Shown here: piece by piece, positions 6,524 through 14,608 of the stretch | Layout: each line of letters opens with the position of its first letter | Numbering within the stretch: the first letter of the stretch is position 1 | From: CAYSEW01 sp964430245 | GTDB taxonomy: Bacteria; Bacteroidota; Bacteroidia; Flavobacteriales_D; Parvicellaceae | Direction: 5' to 3' | NCBI GenBank assembly: GCA_964430245.1 | Contig: CAYSEW010000036.1 | Location: 1-23,756, forward strand | Length of the DNA: 23,756 nucleotides | Translations under genes and position numbers: made by a program | Notes under the pieces: generated by a model | The model's input: only the letters and a program-made list of their open reading frames with translations | What the model was told of the DNA's origin: nothing | Database searches by the model: none

Positions 6524-7873
6524 TTAGAAATATAACGCCCAACCAACTAGAAAATAAAGCAGTAGTCCAATGACATCATTAGTAGTAGTGATAAATGGCC
6601 CTGTTGCTAATGCAGGATCGATCTTGTATTTATTTAAAATCAATGGCACAAATGTCCCAAACAACCCAGCATAGATAAAAACAGAAATCAAAGAAACGCC
6701 TATAGTTAAAGCCAAATTTTGATCATGTTCAGTAACTAAACAGAAAGCTAAAGCGATAGTTGCACAAATCAATCCATTAACTATTGCTACCATCATTTCT
6801 TTTAATAATTTCTTTAAAATTGAATCTATTTCTAAAGAATTGTTAGCCAGAGATTGAACAATTATTGCAGAGGATTGCACTCCAACATTTCCTCCCATTG
6901 CCAAAATTAAAGGGATAAATGATGCCATCACTGCATGTTCTACAATATGATCTTCAAAAAAACCAATGACATACGCCCCTAATATTCCACCAAGCAAGCC
7001 AATTAAGAGCCATGGCAACCTAGCTCTGCTTAATACCCATACTGAATCTGATGACTCTACTTTTTCTGAAATTCCACTAGCCATCTGATAGTCTTTTTCT
7101 GCCTCCTCTTTAATTACATCCATGGCATCATCAATGGTAATTCTACCTACTAATCTACCATCATTATTGACAACAGGTATTACAACTAAATCATATTTCT
7201 CCATCATAGATGCCACCTCTTCTGCTGGTTCATTTACATCTACATATATAGGTTCTGGCTTATAAATGTCCTTAATCAAGGTCTCATCTGATGCATATAA
7301 AAACTTTTTTAAAGAGAGTGTCCCTTGTAATTGCTCAACATCATCAGTAACATATACTGTATAAACATAATCTACATCTTCAGCTTGTTTCCTAAGCATC
7401 GACAAAGTTTTATTCACACTCCAATTGATATTAGCAGTTACAAACTCCTTGGCCATAATACCACCAGCGCTATCCTCTTCATAATTTAATAATGCTGTAA
7501 TATCACTTGACTGCTCCTCATCAGTAATCTTACTTAATACTTCCTCCTGTTTTTCTTCTGAAAGTTCCTGGATAACATCTGTTGCATCATCAGAATCCAT
7601 GTTTTCTAAAGATTCTGCTATTTCTTCAGCAGATAAAGAGGCTAAGAATTTTTCTCTAATATCCTCATCAATTTCTACTAAAACATCTGCAGACTTTTCA
7701 TCATTAATAAGGCGATAAATGAATTGTGCTTCAATTAAATTCACATAATCCAATATTTCAGCAATATCTGCAGGATGAAGATCAACTACATTTTTAGAAA
7801 TAAAAGTACTATCCCCGTTAGCTACTGCCTGAGACACATTAGCAAGAAATTCTTTTGTTAATTCGAACTGCAT
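6524..7873 (-). CDS. mgtE: MgtE-family magnesium transporter
   Basis: This is a Mg2+ channel/transporter of the inner membrane. In order it has the MgtE N-terminal superhelical domain (to about residue 130, with VVDLHPADIAEIL and repeated acidic EEIAESLENMD-type units), two CBS domains (about 135-260, including SAGGIMAKEF and GRITIDDAMDVI), and five transmembrane helices (about 285-449). The pore motif GGNVGVQS and the ion-binding region TTTNDVIGLLL are present, with D433 matching the conserved aspartate of the T. thermophilus selectivity site. The acidic N-domain fits the known Mg2+-sensing gate, where low cytoplasmic Mg2+ opens the pore. The 449-residue length is standard. It lies between rsmA (77-bp gap upstream) and the hydroxyacid dehydrogenase gene (one base). 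Confidence 0.94.
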   Translation of the reverse strand: MQFELTKEFLANVSQAVANGDSTFISKNVVDLHPADIAEILDYVNLIEAQFIYRLINDEKSADVLVEIDEDIREKFLASLSAEEIAESLENMDSDDATDVIQELSEEKQEEVLSKITDEEQSSDITALLNYEEDSAGGIMAKEFVTANINWSVNKTLSMLRKQAEDVDYVYTVYVTDDVEQLQGTLSLKKFLYASDETLIKDIYKPEPIYVDVNEPAEEVASMMEKYDLVVIPVVNNDGRLVGRITIDDAMDVIKEEAEKDYQMASGISEKVESSDSVWVLSRARLPWLLIGLLGGILGAYVIGFFEDHIVEHAVMASFIPLILAMGGNVGVQSSAIIVQSLANNSLEIDSILKKLLKEMMVAIVNGLICATIALAFCLVTEHDQNLALTIGVSLISVFIYAGLFGTFVPLILNKYKIDPALATGPFITTTNDVIGLLLYFLVGWALYF

Positions 7874-7950
7874 ACTTATCTGTTTAAGGTACTTTGAAAA
7901 TCCATGTATTTTCCAGCACGAAAATAAGCATTTAAGACGACCTAAATCCT

Positions 7951-8712
7951 CTATTTAGTATGGCTTTCTAAAAAATTGGTTAAATCAATAAAATCCTGTA
8001 CCGACAATTGCTCTGGTCTTTTTGTATATAATGGATGTTGTGATTGAATTCCTCCTAACAATATCTTTATAGTATTCCGAATCATTTTCCTTCGTTGATT
8101 AAAAGTGATTTTTACTAGCTTTCTTAATAAATGCTCATTACAAGCAGGGTCAGCATCTCTTCTTTGCAACCTTATCACTCCTGATTTCACTTTTGGCGGA
8201 GGATTAAATACATTTTCATCTACAGTAAATAAATATTCTACTTCATAATAAGCTTGTATTAAAACACTTAAAATACCATATTTTTTAGTTCCAGGTCCAG
8301 CAGCAACTCTTTCCGCTACTTCCTTTTGAAACATACCGACTAATTCAAAAATCTTTCCTTTATCCTCAAGTACTTTAAATAAAATTTGAGAGGATATATT
8401 ATAAGGGAAATTACCTGCAATTGCTATCTTCTCTTTATTGATTTCACTAAGATCAAATTTTAAAAAATCTTGTTCTAGAACTTTTAATTTTGGTAATTGT
8501 TTGTTTAAATATTGTATGGATTCCTGATCTACTTCTAAACATAGAAGCTCTTCTTCCCTATTTAAAAGGTATTTAGTTAAAGCACCTGTTCCTGGACCAA
8601 TCTCAATAATAAATTCATAATTTCCATGACCAGTTAACGAATCTGAAATTCTTTCACTAACACCTTCATCTTTTAGAAAATGCTGACCCAAATGTTTTTT
8701 AGGCTTTACCAT
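7951..8712 (-). CDS. rsmA: 16S rRNA dimethyladenosine methyltransferase RsmA
   Basis: RsmA (KsgA) dimethylates two adjacent adenines in the 3' terminal hairpin of 16S rRNA, a late step in small-subunit assembly. The N-terminal family motif KKHLGQHFLKD is at 5-15. The SAM-binding motif IEIGPGTGALTKYLL is at 36-50, and the acidic motif at the end of beta-2 is LEVDQ (59-63). The catalytic motif IV is GNFPYNISS (100-108), with F in place of the more common L of NLPY. The C-terminal helical domain with FNQRRKMIRNTIK is intact. At 253 residues it is normal. The ATG overlaps the stop of the upstream ABC transporter by one base (TAATG), so translation is coupled. Confidence 0.96.
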   Translation of the reverse strand: MVKPKKHLGQHFLKDEGVSERISDSLTGHGNYEFIIEIGPGTGALTKYLLNREEELLCLEVDQESIQYLNKQLPKLKVLEQDFLKFDLSEINKEKIAIAGNFPYNISSQILFKVLEDKGKIFELVGMFQKEVAERVAAGPGTKKYGILSVLIQAYYEVEYLFTVDENVFNPPPKVKSGVIRLQRRDADPACNEHLLRKLVKITFNQRRKMIRNTIKILLGGIQSQHPLYTKRPEQLSVQDFIDLTNFLESHTK

Positions 8713-10544
8713 TATGAGAAAGATTGCAATTGAATTAAGCGATGATATGCCCCCTTCTGTTCTAAAAGCTCCTTATGAGTTCCTTTTTCTACAATTTCTC
8801 CTTTATTTAATACTAATATCAAATCTGCATGTTGAATAGTTGATAAACGATGTGCAATAACCAATGAAGTTCTATTCTTCATTAATTTATTAAGCGCATC
8901 TTGCACTAAATGTTCTGATTCAGTATCTAAAGCAGAAGTAGCTTCGTCCAAAATCAGTATCTCTGGATTTTTTAACACCGCTCTTGCAATTGCAATTCTT
9001 TGTTTTTGTCCTCCAGATAATTTATTCCCTCCATCACCTATATTAGTTTGATAGCCATGCTCTAAGCCTAGAATAAACTCATGAGCATTTGCAATTTTAG
9101 CAGCATTAAGAATTTCCTCTTCAGTAGCTGAAGCTACACCAAAAGCAATATTATTAGAGATAGTATCATTAAATAAAATACTATCCTGAGTTACTATTCC
9201 CAACAATCCTCTCAAACTATCTAGTGTTATCATTTTGATATCCAGGTCATCTATTTCTATACTCCCTTCATTGACTTCATAAAATCTAGAAAGCAGGTCT
9301 GCTAGTGTTGTCTTACCTGAACCTGATTGGCCCACTAATGCAATTGTTTGACCTTTGTTGATCTTAAAATTTATATTCTCAAGCACCCATTCATCCCGAT
9401 ATTTAAACCTAACATCTTTAAATATTATTGAATTCTCTAAGTGTAATTTATTTTTTGCTTGCAGATGATCTTTTATAAGCACCTCAGCTTCTGTAATTTC
9501 TTTCACTCTATTTGTCGCTGCCAACCCTTTTTGTGCATTTGAATAGGCATTAGTAATTGATTTGAATGGGGCTATTAGTTGAGATAGAAATGCAATATAT
9601 GCAATGAAAAATGAACCATCAATTTCTCCATTTAATGCCAATCTTCCACCAAACCAAAGAATCGCTGCAACTAAGGTGACTCCTAAAAATTCACTTAAAG
9701 GAGAAGCTAGGTCTCCCTTTCTATACATTTTGATCATTAAAGAATTATATTCCTCATTTAATTTTTTAAATGAAGCATATACTTTTTTCTGAACATTAAA
9801 CCCTTTAATAATTCTTAAACCAGTAATTGATTCTTCTATATGTGCAATTACATCTCCTAATTTAGATTGCCCTTTTTGTGCACTTCTTCTTAAACTCTTT
9901 CCAACAATCCCGATCAACAATCCTGCAACAGGAAAAAAGACGATAAGGAATACTGTTAGATCAGGGCTCATCCATAATAGGATCAAAAAATAGATGATAA
10001 TATTCAATGGATCTCTAAAAATAGCCTCAATAGATTTCAAGATAGACCATTCTATTTCTTTTAGATCATTGGTCATTTTAGAAATAATATCGCCTTTCCT
10101 TTCTTCTGAGAAAAAAGAAAGCTGTAAGCTTAAGATCTGATGATACATTTTATTTCTGTAATCCCTGATTACACCATTCCTAATCACCGCAATGAAATAC
10201 AAAGAGAAATACAAACAGGCATTCTTTAATAATGTAAACAAGATCACCAGTACACATACATATAGGAGTACCCATTCTGAACCATGCTCGCTAATTTGAG
10301 TAGCTAGATAATAAAATCCATGCTCCTTAAGAGAATAGCCTTCACTAAAAAATGACGTATTTGGCGGGTTGGCCAATAGCTGCTCTACCTTTCCCTGTTG
10401 ATTAAACAGGATTTCCATAATAGGTATTAGCATTATGATCGAAAAAACAGAAAAGATCATTGCAGCAATATTGAAAAACACATTCAATATCACATATTTG
10501 GAATATCCCTTAACTAATCCAAGTATCTTTAAAAATTCAATCAT
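8712..10544 (-). CDS. MsbA-like ABC exporter (fused membrane and ATPase domains)
   Basis: This is a half-transporter that should act as a homodimer. The first 340 residues hold the six-helix type IV exporter membrane domain (hydrophobic stretches near 20-45, 92-120, 180-215 and 285-325). The nucleotide-binding domain follows: Walker A GQSGSGKT (405-412), signature LSGGQ (509-513), Walker B ILILD (529-533) with catalytic E534, and the H-loop H565 in IAHRLS. All ATPase residues are present. The closest general class is MsbA/lipid A-core flippase-like exporters or multidrug exporters, and the substrate cannot be told from sequence. It is the first gene of the leftward run ABC-rsmA-mgtE-dehydrogenase and has a -7 promoter box 31 bases upstream. 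Confidence 0.9.
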   Translation of the reverse strand: MIEFLKILGLVKGYSKYVILNVFFNIAAMIFSVFSIIMLIPIMEILFNQQGKVEQLLANPPNTSFFSEGYSLKEHGFYYLATQISEHGSEWVLLYVCVLVILFTLLKNACLYFSLYFIAVIRNGVIRDYRNKMYHQILSLQLSFFSEERKGDIISKMTNDLKEIEWSILKSIEAIFRDPLNIIIYFLILLWMSPDLTVFLIVFFPVAGLLIGIVGKSLRRSAQKGQSKLGDVIAHIEESITGLRIIKGFNVQKKVYASFKKLNEEYNSLMIKMYRKGDLASPLSEFLGVTLVAAILWFGGRLALNGEIDGSFFIAYIAFLSQLIAPFKSITNAYSNAQKGLAATNRVKEITEAEVLIKDHLQAKNKLHLENSIIFKDVRFKYRDEWVLENINFKINKGQTIALVGQSGSGKTTLADLLSRFYEVNEGSIEIDDLDIKMITLDSLRGLLGIVTQDSILFNDTISNNIAFGVASATEEEILNAAKIANAHEFILGLEHGYQTNIGDGGNKLSGGQKQRIAIARAVLKNPEILILDEATSALDTESEHLVQDALNKLMKNRTSLVIAHRLSTIQHADLILVLNKGEIVEKGTHKELLEQKGAYHRLIQLQSFS

Positions 10545-10575
10545 TATCTAATCTTTCATCTGAACTTAAAAAAAT

Positions 10576-10583
10576 CAAAGATA
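10576..10583 (-). promoter_or_regulatory. -7 box for the ABC exporter-rsmA-mgtE transcription unit
   Basis: On the - strand, TATCTTTG (10583-10576) matches TAnnTTTG exactly. The predicted start near 10569 gives a leader of about 25 bases before the ATG at 10544. I see no TTG -33 element at the accepted spacing: the nearest is only 12 bases away, so this rests on the -7 box and position. Confidence 0.42.
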
Positions 10584-10661
10584 GTGTATAGAAAGCAATA
10601 AAAATCCAGAGAACTCAAAAATGGCTATGTAACAATCTTTTAGTAGTTGACAGTATTTATC

Positions 10662-10669
10662 TACATTTG
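10662..10669 (+). promoter_or_regulatory. -7 box for rbfA, implying a nearly leaderless mRNA
   Basis: TACATTTG at 10662-10669 matches TAnnTTTG exactly and ends five bases before the rbfA ATG at 10675. If used, transcription would start at or next to the start codon. A TTG sits at 10647-10649, but the 12-base spacing is too short for the usual -33 element; a TTTT at 10638-10641 has better spacing (20) but poorer match. Confidence 0.42.
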
Positions 10670-10674
10670 CAATC

Positions 10675-11010
10675 ATGAATATTAGACAAGAAAAAATAGC
10701 TGCCTTACTTCAAAAAGAATTGGGACAATATTTTCAAAGAGAAGCTAGATCGCTTTGCAAGGGAGCTATGGTCACAGTTACAGTAGTTAGATTAAGTCCA
10801 GACCTTTCAATAGCAAAAGCTTATCTAAGTATTTTTGGCAACAATGATGTAAATGAGGTTTTTGAAAATATTTCTACTAATGCTGGCAGTATTAGATATG
10901 AATTAAGTAAAATTTTAAGACACCAGCTAAGGAAAACACCTGAATTCCATTTTTATTTGGATGATTCTTTTGAATATTCAAAAAAAATTGATGACCTCTT
11001 AGATCAATAA
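10675..11010 (+). CDS. rbfA: Ribosome-binding factor A
   Basis: RbfA is a small KH-fold protein that binds the 30S subunit and assists maturation of the 16S rRNA 5' region, notably during cold adaptation. The protein has 111 residues. It begins with the family's N-terminal helix (RQEKIAALLQKELGQYF), then the strand-helix core with LSPDLSIAKAYLSIFG and the region RYELSKILRHQLRKTPEFHFYLDDS, which is highly typical. The ATG directly follows a TAnnTTTG box. The stop overlaps the next gene's ATG by one base (TAATG). Its divergent neighbour on the left is the ABC-rsmA unit, so two 30S assembly factors flank the same intergenic region. Confidence 0.95.
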   Translation: MNIRQEKIAALLQKELGQYFQREARSLCKGAMVTVTVVRLSPDLSIAKAYLSIFGNNDVNEVFENISTNAGSIRYELSKILRHQLRKTPEFHFYLDDSFEYSKKIDDLLDQ

Positions 11011-11783
11011 TGAAAAAGCTTTATAAATATTTATTGAACAAACTACCCAGGCCTCTTTTAATAAGGTTGAGCTACCTATTTAAGATGGTCGCTCCATTAA
11101 TCTATAAAGGAAATAATGTTCATTGTCCAGTTTGCGAAAGATCATTTAGAAAATTTCTTTCTTATGGATCTGCTGTAGCTCATAGAGAAAATGTACTTTG
11201 CCCTTATGACCTTACTTTAGAAAGGCATCGTTTAATGTGGTATTATCTTAAAAATCATAGTTCCTTTTTTACTGCTCAAAATATTGACTTACTTCATATT
11301 GCTCCAGAACAATGCTTCCATGGTAAGTTTAAGAAGCAAAAAAACCTTAGCTACACTACAGGTGACCTTGAATCTCCTATTGCAGATCTTCATTTTGACC
11401 TTCACGACATTCCTTTAGAAAATAATTCTTTTGATGTTATTTTCTGCAACCATGTACTCGAGCATGTTAAAGATGATCACCAATGCATGAAAGAATTATT
11501 CAGAATCATGAAAAAAGGAGGTTGGGGTATTTTTCAAGTTCCAATAGATTACAACAGGGATGAAACTTATGAAGACCCTAGCATTACTTCAGAAAAAGAC
11601 AGAGAGCTCCATTATTGGCAAAAAGATCACGTTAGACTTTTTGGTAAAGATTATCCTAAAAAACTTGAAGCTGTTGGTTTTAAAATAGTGCATTTTAATT
11701 ATCATGATCATGTGTCAAAAAATGGGAAGATGGATCTAAGATTTCATAAAGATGAAATTCTTTATATAATTAGTAAAGAATAA
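11010..11783 (+). CDS. SAM-dependent methyltransferase with N-terminal Cys-rich motif
   Basis: This is a class I methyltransferase (257 residues) of unknown target. Residues 1-33 are basic and hydrophobic. A zinc-ribbon-like motif follows: CPVC at 39-42 and CPYD at 64-67, followed by the family element LERHRLMWYYL. In the related family I recall, the second half is usually CPxC, so the fourth ligand may be D67 or the site may be lost. The Rossmann part has the family's unusual first motif LLHIAPEQ (about 94-101), then GDLESPIADLHFDLHDIP and the later core NSFDVIFCNHVLEHV with KKGGWGIFQVP. No membrane helix is obvious. Translation is coupled to rbfA by a one-base overlap, and tsaE starts three bases after its stop. 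A role near cell-surface sugars or RNA cannot be decided. Confidence 0.8.
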   Translation: MKKLYKYLLNKLPRPLLIRLSYLFKMVAPLIYKGNNVHCPVCERSFRKFLSYGSAVAHRENVLCPYDLTLERHRLMWYYLKNHSSFFTAQNIDLLHIAPEQCFHGKFKKQKNLSYTTGDLESPIADLHFDLHDIPLENNSFDVIFCNHVLEHVKDDHQCMKELFRIMKKGGWGIFQVPIDYNRDETYEDPSITSEKDRELHYWQKDHVRLFGKDYPKKLEAVGFKIVHFNYHDHVSKNGKMDLRFHKDEILYIISKE

Positions 11784-11785
11784 TA

Positions 11786-12202
11786 TTGGAAGCTGTTTTT
11801 GAAATATCAACTATTGAAGAATTACATCAACCAGCCCAATTCATTCTTAGTCAAACTAAAAACTATCCTGTTGTCATATTTAATGCTGAAATGGGCGCAG
11901 GGAAAACAACATTAATAGCAGAAATCTGTAAATTATTAGCAGTAACCAATTCTTCTTCACCTACCTATTCTATAGTAAACACCTATTTCAGCAAAATTAA
12001 AGGAGAATTTTATCACCTAGATCTTTACAGACTAAAGGATGAAATTGAAGCCCTTGATAGTGGAATAGAAGAGATTCTTGATTCTCAAAAACTTTGTTTT
12101 ATTGAATGGCCAGAAAAAATTGATAACCTTTTACCAAATAAGTTCGTAAGGGTGGGCATAAAAGTGAAGAATAATCTTCGAAAAATAACTGTATCAACAT
12201 GA
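11786..12202 (+). CDS. tsaE: tRNA threonylcarbamoyladenosine biosynthesis ATPase TsaE
   Basis: TsaE is the ATPase that works with TsaB and TsaD in forming t6A at position 37 of ANN-decoding tRNAs. The P-loop EMGAGKTT is at 35-42. The conserved SSPTYSIVNTY follows, then FYHLDLYRL, and finally IEWPEKI, the typical C-terminal signature. At 138 residues the length is normal. No ATG is available: an in-frame stop lies at 11774 and the first usable start is TTG at 11786, which gives the usual N-terminal length before the P-loop. The end overlaps the next gene by four bases (ATGA). TsaB and TsaD are not in the window. Confidence 0.93.
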   Translation: MEAVFEISTIEELHQPAQFILSQTKNYPVVIFNAEMGAGKTTLIAEICKLLAVTNSSSPTYSIVNTYFSKIKGEFYHLDLYRLKDEIEALDSGIEEILDSQKLCFIEWPEKIDNLLPNKFVRVGIKVKNNLRKITVST

Positions 12203-13419
12203 CCACTTCTGGTGATGCCTTAAAATCTCTTGCTCGTGAAGCAGCAATGATTCCTCAGGAAGAAATGCTTGAGATTGGGCGCAAAAAACAAAGCTTATAT
12301 ATTGGTATTCCAAAAGAAACTGAATTTCAGGAACAAAGAGTAGCTCTAGTTCCAGAAGCTGTTGGGTTATTGGTTTCCAATGGACATAGAGTTATCATTG
12401 AAACAAATGCTGGATCAAAGGCTAATTTCAGTGACAATGATTATAGTGAAGCTGGCGGAGAAATCGTTTATTCAGCGAAAGAAGTTTATCATGCTGATAT
12501 TATCCTTAAAGTAACACCTCCTTCAAACAATGAGATCTCTATGATGAAACATAAGCAGATTTTATTCTCTGCTTTACAATTAACAGTTCAACCGGGAGAT
12601 GCACTAAAAAAATTAATGCATAAAAAGATCACTGCTATTGCATGGGATTATATTGAGGATGAAGAAGGGGTTTTCCCAATTATTCGATCTATGGGAGAGA
12701 TTGCTGGAACAACTTCTATTCTAATTGCGGGTGAATTGATGAGTAATGCAAATGATGGAAAAGGATTAATGCTTGGTGGTGTAGCAGGAATAACTCCTCC
12801 AGAAGTAGTAATAATAGGAGCTGGCACCGTAGGTCAATATGCTGCACAAGCAGCCATGGCATTAGGTGTTTCTGTTAAAGTTTTTGACAACTCTGTCGCT
12901 CGTCTTAGAAGGTTGCAAAGAGATATGGGACAAAGAATTTTCACTTCTGTAATTCAACCTAAAGTATTGGCAAAAGCATTAAAAAGGTGTGATGTTGCTA
13001 TTGGAGCACTAAGAGTTCCTCATGGTAGAACACCTTGTGTTGTTTCTGAAGAGATGATCAAGGACATGAAGGAAAGTGCAGTGATTGTAGACGTAAGTAT
13101 TGACAAAGGTGGGTGTTTTGAAACTTCTAGGATTACAACTCATGAAAAACCAACGTTTAAAAAGCATGGTGTGATACATTATTGCGTTCCCAATATTGCC
13201 TCAAGAGTATCTAGAACTGCCAGCTATGCATTAAGCAACATATTTTCTCCTTTGATTGTAGAAGTTTCAGAAAGAGGAGGCGTTGAAAAACTAATTCAGA
13301 CCGAAAAAGGATTTAGGCATGGTGTATACATATACAAAGGAACACTTACTTCTTCCTTTTTAGGAGAAACTTTTGACCTTCCTTATAAGGATCTTGATTT
13401 ACTGATCTCAGCCCTTTAA
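12199..13419 (+). CDS. ald: Alanine dehydrogenase/transhydrogenase-family protein (annotated alanine dehydrogenase)
   Basis: This belongs to the AlaDH/PNT family. Members reversibly deaminate alanine to pyruvate with NAD, or form the NAD-binding half of transhydrogenase. It has 406 residues with about 30 extra N-terminal residues before the IGIPKETEFQEQRVALVPE strand. R47 and K104 match the substrate-binding Arg and Lys of B. subtilis Ald. The NAD motif is VIIGAGTVGQYAAQAA, and VDVSIDKGGCFETS supplies the conserved Asp. The catalytic histidine (H96 in B. subtilis, in the LHL context) is replaced by Q127 in SALQLTVQP. The region has no cobalamin or membrane domain, so it is not a full PntA. 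Bacteroidota orthologues with the same change come to mind, so function may differ in detail. It overlaps tsaE by four bases and converges on pdhB. Confidence 0.82.
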   Translation: MTTSGDALKSLAREAAMIPQEEMLEIGRKKQSLYIGIPKETEFQEQRVALVPEAVGLLVSNGHRVIIETNAGSKANFSDNDYSEAGGEIVYSAKEVYHADIILKVTPPSNNEISMMKHKQILFSALQLTVQPGDALKKLMHKKITAIAWDYIEDEEGVFPIIRSMGEIAGTTSILIAGELMSNANDGKGLMLGGVAGITPPEVVIIGAGTVGQYAAQAAMALGVSVKVFDNSVARLRRLQRDMGQRIFTSVIQPKVLAKALKRCDVAIGALRVPHGRTPCVVSEEMIKDMKESAVIVDVSIDKGGCFETSRITTHEKPTFKKHGVIHYCVPNIASRVSRTASYALSNIFSPLIVEVSERGGVEKLIQTEKGFRHGVYIYKGTLTSSFLGETFDLPYKDLDLLISAL

Positions 13420-13423
13420 AAAA

Positions 13424-14404
13424 TCAGCTTACGTATAAAGTAGATTTTACAGCATCAACTATTTTCTTAACATTAGGCAATGCTTCATCAATTAAAGTTT
13501 TGGAAAATGCAAAAGGTGTATCTGATTGCATAACTCTAAAAACTGGTGCATCTAAATAATCAAAAGCATATCTCTGAATATGATAAGCTAACTCACTTGA
13601 GATAGAAGCCAAAGGCCAGCTCTCTTCAACTACAACACAGCGATTGGTTTTTTTAACAGAAGCTATTATTGTATCATAATCAATTGGTCTAATAGACCTT
13701 AGATCGATCACTTCACAGCTAATTCCTTCTTTTTGTAATTCCTCAGCAGCTTCATTGACTAATTTTAAAATCTTTCCAAATGTAACAATGGTTACATTAT
13801 CCCCTTTTCTTTTAATGTCTGCTTTTCCTATTGGTACTAAATATTCATTGTCAGGAATTTCTCCTTTATCGCCATACATTTTTTCTGACTCCATTACCAA
13901 TACAGGATCATCATCTCTAATGGCTGATTTTAACAACCCTTTTGCGTCATATGGAGTTGAAGGAGTTACTACTTTAAGACCTGGAACATGTGCATAAAAC
14001 GCTTCAAAGCTTTGAGAATGCGTTGCTGCAAGCTGTCCTGCCTGACCATTACCTCCTCTAAAAACTATAGGACATCCATATTGGCCACCACTCATTTGCA
14101 ACATTTTCGCAGCACTGTTAATGATCTGATCAGAAGCTAAAAGTGCAAAATTCCAAGTCATAAATTCAACAATAGGTCTTAATCCATTCATTGCAGCACC
14201 TACTCCAATTCCAGCAAAACCCAATTCTGCAATTGGTGTATCTAATACTCTTTGAGGACCAAATTCATCCAACATACCCTGGGAAACCTTGTAAGCTCCA
14301 TTGTATTCTGCCACTTCCTCTCCCATCAGAAAAACATTCTCGTCTCTTCTCATTTCTTCATTCATTGCTTCTCTTAAAGCTTCTCTATATTGTACAACTC
14401 TCAT
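13424..14404 (-). CDS. pdhB: Pyruvate dehydrogenase E1 component, beta subunit
   Basis: This is the beta chain of the thiamine-diphosphate-dependent E1 that decarboxylates pyruvate and passes the acetyl group to lipoyl-E2. The N-terminal half has VFLMGEEVAEYNGAYKVSQG and DTPIAELGFAGIGVGAAMNG, where E60 is the expected glutamate that activates ThDP. GGNGQAGQLAATHSQSFEAF and HVPGLKVVTPSTPYDAKGLL follow. The C-terminal transketolase-like domain includes EVIDLRSIRPID and VVVEE. At 326 residues it is complete. It stands alone: E1 alpha and E2 are not adjacent. It converges on the alanine dehydrogenase gene with only four bases between stops, and is divergent from etfB with a 204-bp gap. A branched-chain oxoacid dehydrogenase beta chain is a less likely alternative. 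Confidence 0.93.
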   Translation of the reverse strand: MRVVQYREALREAMNEEMRRDENVFLMGEEVAEYNGAYKVSQGMLDEFGPQRVLDTPIAELGFAGIGVGAAMNGLRPIVEFMTWNFALLASDQIINSAAKMLQMSGGQYGCPIVFRGGNGQAGQLAATHSQSFEAFYAHVPGLKVVTPSTPYDAKGLLKSAIRDDDPVLVMESEKMYGDKGEIPDNEYLVPIGKADIKRKGDNVTIVTFGKILKLVNEAAEELQKEGISCEVIDLRSIRPIDYDTIIASVKKTNRCVVVEESWPLASISSELAYHIQRYAFDYLDAPVFRVMQSDTPFAFSKTLIDEALPNVKKIVDAVKSTLYVS

Positions 14405-14425
14405 CTATTAATCAATTTTGAGGAA

Positions 14426-14433
14426 CAAAATTA
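14426..14433 (-). promoter_or_regulatory. -7 box for pdhB
   Basis: On the - strand TAATTTTG (14433-14426) matches TAnnTTTG, with an expected start near 14420 and a leader of about 16 bases. I find no TTG -33 element at 17-23 bases. The rest of the 14405-14608 gap holds the etfB promoter and a short palindrome (TATGCTTGCATA, 14508-14519); no gene or RNA is seen. Confidence 0.38.
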
Positions 14434-14536
14434 AACTTAAAAAACCTTAAAAAGTTACTTTTATTAAGATTATTTCGACTACACAAAAACTAAATTAATC
14501 ATAATGGTATGCTTGCATAATATTTTTTTATTAGTT

Positions 14537-14570
14537 TTGGGCGTCTCTAAAAGACATTTATCTAAATTTG
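14537..14570 (+). promoter_or_regulatory. Promoter of etfB-etfA
   Basis: TTG at 14537-14539 and TAAATTTG at 14563-14570 are separated by 23 bases, at the upper end of the reported spacing for Flavobacterium promoters (TTG, 17-23 bases, TAnnTTTG). The start would lie near 14576, giving a leader of about 33 bases before the etfB ATG. Confidence 0.48.
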
Positions 14571-14608
14571 TGAACTTTAAAATTAAAATTCATACAAATC
14601 CTAATTAA

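Noticed and set aside
6523..6546. Earlier ATG of the 2-hydroxyacid dehydrogenase inside mgtE
   Set aside because: The start at 6522 fits the first beta-strand of the fold and follows the mgtE stop by one base.
7942..7958. CTAAAT/ATTTAG inverted repeat at the rsmA stop
   Set aside because: Six AT-rich pairs and no T-tract; not convincing as a terminator.
10647..10669. TTGACA-like -35 element for rbfA
   Set aside because: It is only 12 bases from the TAnnTTTG box, too close for a normal promoter.
14508..14519. TATGCTTGCATA palindrome between pdhB and etfB, followed by a T-run
   Set aside because: The five-base arms are too short for a terminator and too common in AT-rich DNA to call an operator. 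It is noted in the pdhB promoter entry.
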